A DNA stretch of 64,000 nt, taken from JAIVGZ01 sp964552205. Lineage in GTDB: Bacteria; Pseudomonadota; Gammaproteobacteria; Natronospirales; JAIVGZ01. The notes under the pieces are model-generated. The model ran no database searches, was not told where the DNA came from, and saw only the letters and a program-made list of their open reading frames with translations. The stretch's first letter is position 1; every line of letters starts with the position of its first letter. Location: positions 1 to 64,000 of the forward strand of contig CAZKFT010000009.1 of the NCBI GenBank assembly GCA_964552205.1. The letters run 5' to 3'. This document shows positions 45,905-54,680 of the stretch, piece by piece. Made by a program: the position numbers and the translations under genes.

Positions 45905-47082
45905 GAGTGATGCTGACCGGTCAGTCGCTCATCAAGCGCGACCTGCGCATGTATGAGGACGAGGGCATTGCCGGAGTACGTAGCCTGCTGCGCTCTGCAG
46001 ATTGCGCCTTCACCAATTACGAAGGCACGATTCAGGGAGTTTACGGTGGGTGGCCCATGAAGGATCGGTTCATCCACGCGGCGGACCCGACAGTTCTCGA
46101 CTCGCTGAAGGATCTGGGAATCAACCTGCTAGCACTTTCCAACAACCACGCATTTGATCTTGGCCCGGCAGGAATCCTGTCGACTCTGGAGGAATGCGGT
46201 GTACGCGGCCTGGTCACGGCCGGGGCTGGCCCGGATCTCGATGCTGCGGTCCGGCCAGGCGTACTGCGGACTCAGCAAGGCAGTATCGCGTTGGTTTCGA
46301 TGAACTCTTCAGACCATGGCGATCTGATGTATGCGCGGAACGCATCGCGACAAATTCCGGCGCGTCCTGGCATCAATGCGCAGCATGTCCGTCGGGGAGT
46401 CAGGGTTCCACTTGAGATGTATGAACAGTTGAAAGGCATCAGCTGCTCGCTGGGGAATGAATTACGCAAGGCCGAGCGGCTACGAATGGGATTCCCGCAA
46501 CCTGCCGGAGAGTCCGGAATGGATTTTTATGGCGCATGGGTGGAACCCGGCGAGTCAGCGGAGGAGTTGTACCAGTTGGACGCGACCGACCTTGAACGGA
46601 ACCTCTCAACCATTCGTGAGGCGGCTGGGACCAACAAGGCGGTCATTGCCTATGTTCACCAACATCACTGGTCCCCGAGATGGCAGGATACGCCGGGCTG
46701 GCTAAGGGAAATGGGCCGCAAGTGTATAGATGCCGGCGCAACGATGTTTGTGAGTCATGGCGTTCCGATGTTACTCGGCATGGAATTCCATAAAGGGCGT
46801 CCGCTGTGTTTTGGCCTGGGCAACTTCATCTTTCATACCTACCGGGTCCAGAACTACACCGATGAAGCGAGTTGGGAGAGTGTCATCGTTGAGTGCAAGC
46901 TCGATTCCGAGGGTATCGAAGTGTTCGCACACCCGGTCATGATGCGCGCGCCGGACCGTGAGTACCCGGAGATTGCCTCAGGCAAACATCGCAAGCGCAT
47001 CCTGTCTTCACTCGATGCACTCTCGCGACCATTGGGTGCCTCCGTGGACACCAACACGGGGCGCGTAAGCGCTAACGCTTGA
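45901..47082 (+). CDS. CapA-family metallophosphatase-like protein
   Basis: A 393-residue protein of the CapA/poly-gamma-glutamate family of calcineurin-like folds. Visible are TNYEGTIQG, ALSNNHAFDLGPAGILSTLE, AYVHQHHWSPRWQD and a C-terminal SHGVPMLLGMEFHKGRPLCF followed by GLGNFIF. The first metal motif, usually GDxML near the N-terminus, reads LTGQSLIKRD, so the usual Asp is a Gln. It has no signal peptide or membrane anchor, unlike capsule CapA. It is the last gene of the TonB-Dpp-CocE operon. Its 3' end overlaps the convergent aminopeptidase gene by 11 bases. Confidence 0.85.
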   Translation: MRVMLTGQSLIKRDLRMYEDEGIAGVRSLLRSADCAFTNYEGTIQGVYGGWPMKDRFIHAADPTVLDSLKDLGINLLALSNNHAFDLGPAGILSTLEECGVRGLVTAGAGPDLDAAVRPGVLRTQQGSIALVSMNSSDHGDLMYARNASRQIPARPGINAQHVRRGVRVPLEMYEQLKGISCSLGNELRKAERLRMGFPQPAGESGMDFYGAWVEPGESAEELYQLDATDLERNLSTIREAAGTNKAVIAYVHQHHWSPRWQDTPGWLREMGRKCIDAGATMFVSHGVPMLLGMEFHKGRPLCFGLGNFIFHTYRVQNYTDEASWESVIVECKLDSEGIEVFAHPVMMRAPDREYPEIASGKHRKRILSSLDALSRPLGASVDTNTGRVSANA

Positions 47083-48583
47083 CGGGCAGTGCGCGGTCGC
47101 CCAGTAGGGCGGCCAGAGTGAATTGCACGCCAAAGCCGGTATTTTCGGTCGGGATGGCACCCAGGCCACCCTTATGTCCGCCCGCTGACAGGTCCATGTG
47201 AACCCATGGTGTGTCCTTGCCGATGAAGCGCGACAGGAAGCGTGCCCCGAGAATGTGGTCGGCGTCGCCTTCCATGCTGCATTGCTTGAGGTCCGCCACC
47301 TTGCTGTCGAGCATGGAATCGTAGTCCTCATCCTGTGGGAATGGCCAAACACGCTCACCGGTAATCGCTCCGATTTCCATCAGTCGCGCGTTGAAGTCGG
47401 GCCGGTTGGTGAACACACCGGAGTAGCGCGTTCCCAATGCGGCCACGCAGGTGCCGGTGAGGGTTGCGTAATCGAGCACCAGTCCCGGCTTTGTTCTGGC
47501 CACCAACGCCAACGTGTCGGCCAGGACCATTCTTCCTTCGGCATCGGTGTGAACGATCTCGATGGTGGTGCCATCACAGGCGGTGATGACGTCGTTCGGT
47601 TTGTAGGATTTCGGTCCGATGTGGTTCTGCGCAAGCGCCAGCCAGCAGTCCACTGTCAGTGGGGCATTGAGTTCCGTGAGTGCAAGCAAGGTGCCCAGCG
47701 CGACCGCCGAACCCATCATGTCCTCGTGCATTCCGAACATATGGCGTGCGGGTTTCAGGTTAACGCCACCGGTGTCATAGCAAATGCCCTTGCCGACGAG
47801 CGCAACATGACCTTTGGCTTTCGCACTCTTGGGCCGGTAACGGATCCGCAGAATGGCTGCATCCTGCTCATCGCTGGCCTGCACCACGGCCAGGAACGCA
47901 CCACACCCTTTTTTCGTCAGCGCTTTCGTGTCCAGAGTTTCCACGGCCCACCCAAACTCGCGCGCCAACTCCGCCACCAGCTTGCGGTAGCGCGCGGGGG
48001 GGAGTGCGTTCCCCGGTAGCGTCGACAACCACCGCGCCAGATTGTTGCCTTGGACACCGGCGAGCACCTGGCTGAAATCGATGCGCTTCGGCAATCCGAG
48101 CAAGCGCAGGCGCTGCAGTTTCGGACCCGCTTCTGGGTTGGATTTGAAGTGCGCGAGCGCGAACGCGGCAGCGCCCGTAGCTTGCACAACGGCCTCCGCC
48201 CATGAGGAAGTAGCATCCCCCAAGCCTGCGAAGCCGCAAGCCAGTTCGACACTGGACTCTTGCTGGACAACGGACAGCGCCTTGCGTGCAGTCGTGAGGC
48301 GGGTGAACGCATCGGCTTCAGGATCGACAAAGGCAACCACCAAGCGGGTGGCACGGCGATTCCCCAGCTCAAGCACGATATGCCCGGGTGTCTTTGCCTT
48401 CCCACCTCTGCGCAAGCGTGCGTTAATCAACTCCGCCATCGGTAGCCCGGCGTCAACACGGGCCTTCTTGCCTTTCGGAACCAACAGGAGGGCATGGTCC
48501 GAGGCCTCGAAGCGCGCTGCGCTCAAGGTCGCTGTCGACTGATTAATATCAAGTTTTTCAAAGCTTGGGAGTGATATCTTCAT
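47072..48583 (-). CDS. M17 leucyl aminopeptidase family protein
   Basis: A 503-residue cytosolic peptidase. The C-terminal catalytic domain has LVGKGICYDTGGVNLKPARH (Lys and Asp ligands), GMHEDMMGSAVALG (Asp) and EIVHTDAEGRMVLADTLAL (Asp, Glu); the usual Asn of NTDAEGR is His. The N-terminal domain is divergent from PepA. It removes N-terminal residues from peptides and could process products of the adjacent peptide-uptake operon, though it is on the opposite strand. The interval to aceE (48584-48660) must hold both promoters; I see only a possible TATAAG (48642-48647) for aceE. Confidence 0.92.
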   Translation of the reverse strand: MKISLPSFEKLDINQSTATLSAARFEASDHALLLVPKGKKARVDAGLPMAELINARLRRGGKAKTPGHIVLELGNRRATRLVVAFVDPEADAFTRLTTARKALSVVQQESSVELACGFAGLGDATSSWAEAVVQATGAAAFALAHFKSNPEAGPKLQRLRLLGLPKRIDFSQVLAGVQGNNLARWLSTLPGNALPPARYRKLVAELAREFGWAVETLDTKALTKKGCGAFLAVVQASDEQDAAILRIRYRPKSAKAKGHVALVGKGICYDTGGVNLKPARHMFGMHEDMMGSAVALGTLLALTELNAPLTVDCWLALAQNHIGPKSYKPNDVITACDGTTIEIVHTDAEGRMVLADTLALVARTKPGLVLDYATLTGTCVAALGTRYSGVFTNRPDFNARLMEIGAITGERVWPFPQDEDYDSMLDSKVADLKQCSMEGDADHILGARFLSRFIGKDTPWVHMDLSAGGHKGGLGAIPTENTGFGVQFTLAALLGDRALPVKR

Positions 48584-48660
48584 GAGGTTTCGCCTTGACC
48601 GGAAGCGGCCGAAAGCCGATGATATCAGACCCTCTCATGCGTATAAGGCATCCCCTGTCC

Positions 48661-51327
48661 ATGGCAGACGAAGACAAGTCGCACGATATCGACCCGATTG
48701 AGACGCGCGAATGGATCGAGTCGCTCGAGGCAGTGCTCTCGGTTGAAGGTCCGGAGCGCGCCCACTACCTACTTGAGCGCCTGATTGACCGCGCCCGCAG
48801 GGAAGGTGCCTATCTGCCGTTCTCGCAGAATACCGCCTACCTGAACACGATTCCGTCTCATCTCGAGCCACGGTATCCGGGCAATCGCGAACTCGAAAAG
48901 CGGGTTGAGGCCTTCATCCGTTGGAACGCGATGGCCATGGTTGTGCACGCAAATCGCAAGGGTACCGAGCTGGGTGGACATATCTCCACCTATGCATCGT
49001 CGGCGGTGCTGTACGAGGTTGGCTTCAATCATTTCTGGAACGCGCCCAACAAGGATCATGGCGGCGACCTGATTTATATTCAGGGCCACAGTTCCCCTGG
49101 CATCTACGCACGCGCATTTCTTGAGGGTCGCATCAGCGAATCTCAACTCGCGCACTTCCGCGAAGACGTGGATGGCAAGGGAATCACCTCATACCCGCAC
49201 CCGAAAATCATGCCGGATTTCTGGCAATTCCCGACGGTCTCCATGGGCTTGGGCCCCATCATGGCAATCTATCAGGCGCGCTTCATGCGCTACCTCGAAC
49301 ATCGCGGCCTCGTGGATACCTCGAAACAGAAAGTATGGGCCTTCCTCGGTGATGGTGAGATGGACGAGCCGGAATCGCTGGGTGCGACCTCTCTGGCGGG
49401 GAGAGAGAAGCTCGACAACCTGGTGTTTGTCGTCAACTGCAACCTGCAGCGACTGGATGGACCGGTACGAGGGAATGGCAAAATCATCCAGGAACTCGAA
49501 GCGGATTTCCGCGGCAGCGGCTGGAATGTCATCAAGGTCATCTGGGGATCGCGTTGGGATCCGCTCCTGCAACGCGATACCAAGGGCCTCCTCAAACGCG
49601 TCATGGAAGAGTGCGTGGACGGCGAGTACCAGAACTTCAAAGCCAAGGGCGGTGCGTACACCCGCGAGAACTTCTTCGGCAAGTATCCCGAGCTGAAGGA
49701 GATGGTCGCCAACATGAGCGATGAGGAAATCTGGCGCTTGAACCGCGGCGGTCATGACGCGCGCAAAGTGCACGCAGCCTACAAAGCGGCGATGGAGCAC
49801 AAGGGTCAGCCTACGGTCATTCTGGCGAAGACGGTGAAGGGATACGGCATGGGCCGCTCGGGTGAGGGCCAGAACATTTCCCATCAGCAGAAAAAGCTCG
49901 ATGATGAAGCGCTGAAGGAATTCCGTGATCGCTTCTCGATTCCCGTGTCCAACGACGAGATCGCGAAAGTGCCGTTCGCGCGTCCCACCGAGGACAGCGA
50001 GGAGATGAAGTACTTCAAGGCACGTCGTGAGGCGCTTGGCGGGTCATTGCCGCAGCGCAATCACGATGCGCCTGCCTTGGAAACCCCGGGATTGGACGCG
50101 TTCAAGGCGCAGATGGAGTCCTCTGGTGAACGCGAGTTCTCCACCACCATGGCCTTTGTGCGCATCCTCAACATGCTGGTCAAGGACAAGAAGATCGGCA
50201 AATTCGTTGTGCCCATTGTCCCGGACGAAGCCCGCACCTTCGGCATGGAAGGGATGTTCCGTCAGCTGGGTATCTATTCGTCGGTGGGTCAGCTTTATAC
50301 GCCGCAGGATGCCGATCAGTTGATGTTCTACAAGGAAGACAAGACGGGGCAGATTCTCGAGGAAGGTATCAACGAAGCGGGTGCCATGAGTTCGTGGATT
50401 GCAGCCGCCACGGCGTATGCCAATCACGGCTTGCAGATGATTCCGTTCTATATCTACTACTCGATGTTCGGTTTCCAGCGTATCGGCGACCTGGCTTGGG
50501 CGGCAGGCGATTCGCAGGCGCGCGGGTTCCTGTTGGGTGGTACCGCAGGGCGGACAACGCTGAACGGCGAGGGATTGCAGCATCAGGATGGGCACAGCCA
50601 TCTGCTGTCATCCACCATCCCCAACTGTGTGAGCTACGACCCGACCTTTGCTTACGAGGTGGCTGTCATCATCCAGGATGGCCTGCGCCGGATGTACGCG
50701 GAGCGGGAGAATGTTTTCTATTACCTCACCTTGATGAACGAGAACTACACCCACCCGGCGCTTCCCAAGGGTGCGGAGGAAGGGATACTCAAAGGGCTGT
50801 ACCTGCTGGACAAGGGGGGCAAGGGCAAACATCGTGTCCAACTGCTCGGGTCGGGCACGATTCTGCGCGAGGTCCAGGCCGCCGCAGCGATGCTGAACGA
50901 GGAGTGGGATGTGGCTGCGGATGTCTGGAGCGCCCCCAGCTTCACTGAGCTGCGGCGTGATGGCATCGAGGTGGACCGGTGGAACCTGCTCAACCCGGAT
51001 GCCAAGAAGCCGCGCAAGGCCTATGTGACTGAGTGTCTGGATGGTACAGATGGCCCCGTCATCGCGGCAACCGACTACATGCGCGCGTTCGCCGACCAGA
51101 TTCGTGGCTGGGTTCCGCGCAGCTACACGGTGCTGGGTACCGATGGTTTCGGGCGCAGCGATTCGCGTGAGCAGTTGCGCCATTTCTTCGAAGTTGACCG
51201 ACGGTGGGTAGTGGTCGCCGCGCTGAAAGCGCTCGCGGACGAAGGCGCAGTGCCAATCAAGACCGTCAAGGACGCGATGAAGAAGTACGGGGTCAATCCC
51301 GAAAAGGTCGAGCCGTGGAAAAGCTGA
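48661..51327 (+). CDS. aceE: Pyruvate dehydrogenase E1 component
   Basis: Homodimeric-type E1 of 888 residues (E. coli 887), which decarboxylates pyruvate with thiamine diphosphate. Marks are NTAYLNTIPSHLEPRYPGNR, GGHISTYASSAVLYEVGFNH, the diphosphate motif FLGDGEMDEPESLGATSLAG, and DEARTFGMEGMFRQLGIYSS. ATG 48661 gives MADEDKSHDIDPIETREW as in relatives; an open frame runs 22 codons further upstream without conservation. Its 3' end overlaps the aceF GTG start by 13 bases, so the complex is co-translated. Confidence 0.95.
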   Translation: MADEDKSHDIDPIETREWIESLEAVLSVEGPERAHYLLERLIDRARREGAYLPFSQNTAYLNTIPSHLEPRYPGNRELEKRVEAFIRWNAMAMVVHANRKGTELGGHISTYASSAVLYEVGFNHFWNAPNKDHGGDLIYIQGHSSPGIYARAFLEGRISESQLAHFREDVDGKGITSYPHPKIMPDFWQFPTVSMGLGPIMAIYQARFMRYLEHRGLVDTSKQKVWAFLGDGEMDEPESLGATSLAGREKLDNLVFVVNCNLQRLDGPVRGNGKIIQELEADFRGSGWNVIKVIWGSRWDPLLQRDTKGLLKRVMEECVDGEYQNFKAKGGAYTRENFFGKYPELKEMVANMSDEEIWRLNRGGHDARKVHAAYKAAMEHKGQPTVILAKTVKGYGMGRSGEGQNISHQQKKLDDEALKEFRDRFSIPVSNDEIAKVPFARPTEDSEEMKYFKARREALGGSLPQRNHDAPALETPGLDAFKAQMESSGEREFSTTMAFVRILNMLVKDKKIGKFVVPIVPDEARTFGMEGMFRQLGIYSSVGQLYTPQDADQLMFYKEDKTGQILEEGINEAGAMSSWIAAATAYANHGLQMIPFYIYYSMFGFQRIGDLAWAAGDSQARGFLLGGTAGRTTLNGEGLQHQDGHSHLLSSTIPNCVSYDPTFAYEVAVIIQDGLRRMYAERENVFYYLTLMNENYTHPALPKGAEEGILKGLYLLDKGGKGKHRVQLLGSGTILREVQAAAAMLNEEWDVAADVWSAPSFTELRRDGIEVDRWNLLNPDAKKPRKAYVTECLDGTDGPVIAATDYMRAFADQIRGWVPRSYTVLGTDGFGRSDSREQLRHFFEVDRRWVVVAALKALADEGAVPIKTVKDAMKKYGVNPEKVEPWKS

Positions 51328-52797
51328 CCGAGATTCGCGTTCCCGACATCGGTGATTTCAAGGGTGTCGAGATCATCGAGGTGATGGTCGCCGAGGGCGA
51401 CACCGTTGCCGTGGACGACCCACTCATCACCATCGAGACCGACAAGGCTGCGATGGATGTGCCGGCCACCTCCGCTGGCGTCATCAAGAGCATGAAGGTC
51501 AAGCAGGGTGACAAGGTGTCCGAAGGGGATGTGATCTGCGCTGTGGAATCCCAAGATGTGGGTTCAGAGGAGAAATCGCGACCGAGTGCGGTCGCTCCCA
51601 CGGAAAAAGTAGATGCAGATGTCGCTCCCCCAAAAGCAGATGCAGATGTCGCTCCCACGGCAGTTGTGGATGCAGAAGCTCCTCCCCCTAAAGAAGAACG
51701 TGGGAGCGGCCCCACGGGCCGCGATACCACGGGCCGCGATACCACGGGCCNNNNNNNNNNNNNNNNNNNNNNNNNNNNNNNNNNNNNNNNNNNNNNNNNN
51801 NNNNNNNNNNNNNNNNNNNNNNNNNNNNNNNNNNNNNNNNNNNNNNNNNNCCACGGGCCGCGATACCACGGGCCGCGATACCACGGGCCACGAGAAGAAT
51901 TTGCCCTCCCACGCTTCTCCTTCCGTCCGGAAATTCGCACGCGAGTTGGGCGTCGAGCTTTCCCGCGTATCCGGCACCGGTCGCAAAGGCCGGGTCACAC
52001 ACGATGATGTGAAGTCCTTCGTCAAGGGCGTCATGCAGGGCGGCGGAACCTCAGGTGGAGGATTCTCCCTGCCGCAGATGCCCGTCGTGGATTTCGGCAA
52101 GTGGGGTCCGGTCGAGACGGTCGCGCTCTCTCGCATCAAGCGCATCAGCGGACCGCACCTGCAACGCGCGTGGATAACCGTGCCGCATGTCACACAACAT
52201 GACGCGGCAGACATCACGGACCTCGAGACGGTACGCAAGGCGCTCAAGGTGAACGCCGAAAAGCAGGGCACCAAGCTCACACCGCTTGCGTTCATCATCA
52301 AGGCCTGCGTGCAGGCATTGAAGGAGTTCCCTGACTTCAACGCCTCGCTCGACCCTTCCGGCCAGAATCTCATCCGCAAGCAGTATTGGCACATCGGCTT
52401 CGCGGTGGATACACCAGAGGGGCTTGTCGTGCCGGTAATCCGTGATGCGGACCAGAAAGATGTCTACGCCATTGCCCGCGACCTCGGTGAGATCAGCGCG
52501 AAGGCGCGCGAACGCAAGTTGAAGGCCGATGACATGCAGGGCGGGACTTTCTCCGTGTCCAGTCTGGGTGGCATTGGGGGCACAGCGTTCACGCCGATTG
52601 TGAACGCCCCCGAAGTTGCCATCCTCGGCGTATCGCGTTCGCAGATGCAGCCCATCTGGGATGGGCATGCCTTCCAGCCGCGCTTGATGCTGCCGCTTTC
52701 CCTGTCCTATGACCACCGCGTGATTGATGGAGCAGCAGCAGCACGCTTTACCACCCACCTTGCCGAGGTGTTGAAGGATGTGCGGGGATTGATATGA
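51315..52797 (+). CDS. aceF: Dihydrolipoamide acetyltransferase (E2), with a REP-derived linker and an assembly gap
   Basis: E2 core of pyruvate dehydrogenase. It has one lipoyl domain (VPDIGDFKGVEIIEVMVAEG, lipoyl Lys in ETDKAAMDV), a linker, a peripheral-subunit-binding domain (ASPSVRKFARELGVELSRVS, then GTGRKGRVTHDDV) and a catalytic domain ending SYDHRVIDGAAAARF with the DHxxxDG active site. The linker is encoded by an inverted pair of REPs (51576-51725) followed by GRDTT pentapeptide repeats broken by 100 N. Frames on the two sides require a true gap length divisible by 3. The start is GTG 51315. E. coli E2 has three lipoyl domains and Ala/Pro linkers; here there is one lipoyl domain and a Thr/Asp/Arg-rich linker. 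Confidence 0.93.
51576..51725. repeat. In-frame REP pair encoding the AceF linker
   Basis: The left REP (51576-51601) begins TCGCGACCG and ends CGCTCCCAC with arms GCGACCG/CGGTCGC. The right REP (51700-51725), inverted, begins GTGGGAGCGG and ends GGGCCGCGAT with arms GCGGCC/GGCCGC. Between them are GATGCAGATGTCGCTCCC-type partial repeats. The whole is coding: SRPSAVAPT on the left and RGSGPTGRDT on the right. Confidence 0.85.
51712..51889. repeat. 15-base tandem repeat (GRDTT) across an assembly gap in aceF
   Basis: The unit CCACGGGCCGCGATA, which equals the 3' half of the adjacent REP, occurs at 51712 and 51727 plus a partial copy up to 51750, then at 51851 and 51866 plus a partial copy after 100 N (51751-51850). 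It encodes GRDTT. The last 39 bases before the N and the first 39 after it are identical, so the copy number is unresolved. Confidence 0.9.
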
Positions 52798-54680
52798 GTT
52801 CCACGGTGGAAGTGCGCGTCCCCGACATCGGTGACTTCAAGGGCGTCGAGATCATCGAGGTCATGGTTGCGGAGGGTGACGCGGTCGCGGTGGATGATCC
52901 GCTCATCACCATCGAGACCGACAAGGCAGCGATGGATGTTCCATCCACCGCCGCGGGAAGCATCAAGACGCTGAAGGTGAAGGTTGGGGACAAGGTGTCG
53001 CAGGGGGATCTGATTGCCATTCTGGANNNNNNNNNNNNNNNNNNNNNNNNNNNNNNNNNNNNNNNNNNNNNNNNNNNNNNNNNNNNNNNNNNNNNNNNNN
53101 NNNNNNNNNNNNNNNNNNNNNNNNNNGAATCGCGACCGAGTGCGGTCGCTCCCACGGCAGTTGTGGATGCAGAAGCTCCTCCCCCTAAAAAAGAGAGTGG
53201 GAGCGGCCCCACGGGCCGCGATACCACGGGCCGCGATTCCACGGGCCGCGATACCAAGCGCCGCGATTCCGACCTCAGCTGCGAGCTTCTGGTCCTCGGC
53301 GCCGGTCCGGGCGGCTACACTGCCGCCTTCCGCGCCGCCGACCTCGGGCGCGATGTGGTCCTGGTCGAGCGCTACGACGCACTAGGCGGTGTTTGCCTCA
53401 ACGTGGGCTGCATTCCATCGAAAGCGCTGCTGCATGTGGCCAAAGTCATCGATGAAGCGGCTGTGCTGGCAGACCACGGTGTCAATTTCGGCGCGCCGCG
53501 TATCGATCTGGACGGACTCCGGGGTTTCAAGAACGAGGTCATAGGCAAGCTCACCGGCGGCCTCGCGGGGCTGGCCAAACAGCGCAAGGTGAAGGTCGTG
53601 CACGGTACCGGCCGATTCCTGGACGCGAACCACCTGTCGGTGGAAAGCCCGGACGGGACCCAGGTCATCCACTTCCAACAGGCAATCATTGCCGCCGGGT
53701 CCTCCGTCGTGCGCTTGCCGGGGTTGCCTGATGATCCTCGAATCATCGACTCTACCGGCGCACTTGAATTGGAGGAGTTGCCGGAGCGGATGCTGGTCAT
53801 CGGCGGCGGCATCATCGGCCTGGAAATGGCCACCGTGTACGCCGCATTGGGCGTTCGGGTCAGCGTTGTCGAATTGTCCGACGGACTGATGCCCGGCTGC
53901 GACCGTGACTTGGTCAAGGTTCTGCAGAAGCGTCTTGCAGACAAGTACGAGCGCATCCTGGTCAAAACCAAGGTGACATCGCTGAAGGCGCAGAAGAACG
54001 GCATCAAAGTTGAATTCGAAGGCGACAACGCGCCAGATGCCCAGATTTTTGGCCGAGTGCTCGTCGCTGTGGGTCGACGGCCCAACGGTCTCAGCATCGA
54101 TGCAGACAAGGCGGGGGTCACCGTGGACGAGCGCGGGTTCATCCCGGTTGACAAGCAGATGCGGACCAATCAGTCCCATATCTTCGCGATTGGTGACATC
54201 GTCGGCAACCCGATGCTTGCACACAAGGCGACGCACGAGGGCAAGGTTGCAGCGGAGGTCGCAAGTGGCCACAAGGTCGCGTTTGAAGCCACGGTGATTC
54301 CCTCTGTCGCTTATACCGACCCCGAAATCGCCTGGTGCGGACTCACCGAGACCGATGCCAAGGCGCAGGGTACGGCCTATGAGAAAGGGCAGTTCCCATG
54401 GGCGGCGAGCGGTCGCGCACTCGCGCTCGGCGCGGCGGATGGCTTCAGCAAGCTGTTGTTCGACCCTGCCACCAAACGCGTCATCGGGGCCGGCATCGTC
54501 GGCCCGAATGCAGGCGACCTCATTGCCGAGGCCGCGTTGGCCATAGAGATGGGGGCGGATGCCGCCGATATCGGGCTGACCATCCATCCGCATCCGACAC
54601 TGTCGGAGACCGTTGCCTTTGCCGCGGAAGCGTTTGAGGGTACGCTCACAGACCTCTATATTCCCAAGCGGGGCAAGTGA
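52794..54680 (+). CDS. lpdA: Dihydrolipoamide dehydrogenase (E3) with N-terminal lipoyl domain
   Basis: E3 flavoprotein of pyruvate dehydrogenase, extended by a lipoyl domain. Residues 1-78 repeat the AceF lipoyl domain almost exactly (VPDIGDFKGVEIIEVMVAEG, ETDKAAMDVP). A 100 N gap (53027-53126) and a REP-derived linker follow. The dehydrogenase has VLGAGPGGYTAAFRAADLG (FAD), GGVCLNVGCIPSKALL (redox Cys pair), GGGIIGLEMATVYAALG (NAD), IFAIGDIVGNPMLAHKATHE and HPHPTLSET (catalytic His-Glu). Such lipoyl-E3 fusions occur in Neisseria and Xanthomonadales. ATG 52794 overlaps the aceF stop. The true gap length must be 1 modulo 3. Confidence 0.94.
   Translation: MSSTVEVRVPDIGDFKGVEIIEVMVAEGDAVAVDDPLITIETDKAAMDVPSTAAGSIKTLKVKVGDKVSQGDLIAILXXXXXXXXXXXXXXXXXXXXXXXXXXXXXXXXXXESRPSAVAPTAVVDAEAPPPKKESGSGPTGRDTTGRDSTGRDTKRRDSDLSCELLVLGAGPGGYTAAFRAADLGRDVVLVERYDALGGVCLNVGCIPSKALLHVAKVIDEAAVLADHGVNFGAPRIDLDGLRGFKNEVIGKLTGGLAGLAKQRKVKVVHGTGRFLDANHLSVESPDGTQVIHFQQAIIAAGSSVVRLPGLPDDPRIIDSTGALELEELPERMLVIGGGIIGLEMATVYAALGVRVSVVELSDGLMPGCDRDLVKVLQKRLADKYERILVKTKVTSLKAQKNGIKVEFEGDNAPDAQIFGRVLVAVGRRPNGLSIDADKAGVTVDERGFIPVDKQMRTNQSHIFAIGDIVGNPMLAHKATHEGKVAAEVASGHKVAFEATVIPSVAYTDPEIAWCGLTETDAKAQGTAYEKGQFPWAASGRALALGAADGFSKLLFDPATKRVIGAGIVGPNAGDLIAEAALAIEMGADAADIGLTIHPHPTLSETVAFAAEAFEGTLTDLYIPKRGK
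53027..53126. other. Assembly gap (100 N) in the lpdA linker
   Basis: It falls exactly between the lipoyl domain and the REP-derived linker that also occurs in aceF. The shared repeat is the likely reason assembly failed here. Confidence 0.9.
53130..53268. repeat. In-frame REP pair and degenerate GRDTT repeats in lpdA
   Basis: The left REP (53130-53155) is identical to the aceF copy at 51576-51601, and the right REP (53197-53222) is identical to 51700-51725. The spacer is shorter than in aceF. Four 15-base units starting at 53209, 53224, 53239 and 53254 encode GRDTT, GRDST, GRDTK and RRDSD, so they decay toward the dehydrogenase domain. Confidence 0.88.

Noticed and set aside
51712..51889. 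GRDTT-encoding repeats considered as a CRISPR array
   Set aside because: These are 15-base tandem units without spacers, coding for the AceF linker.
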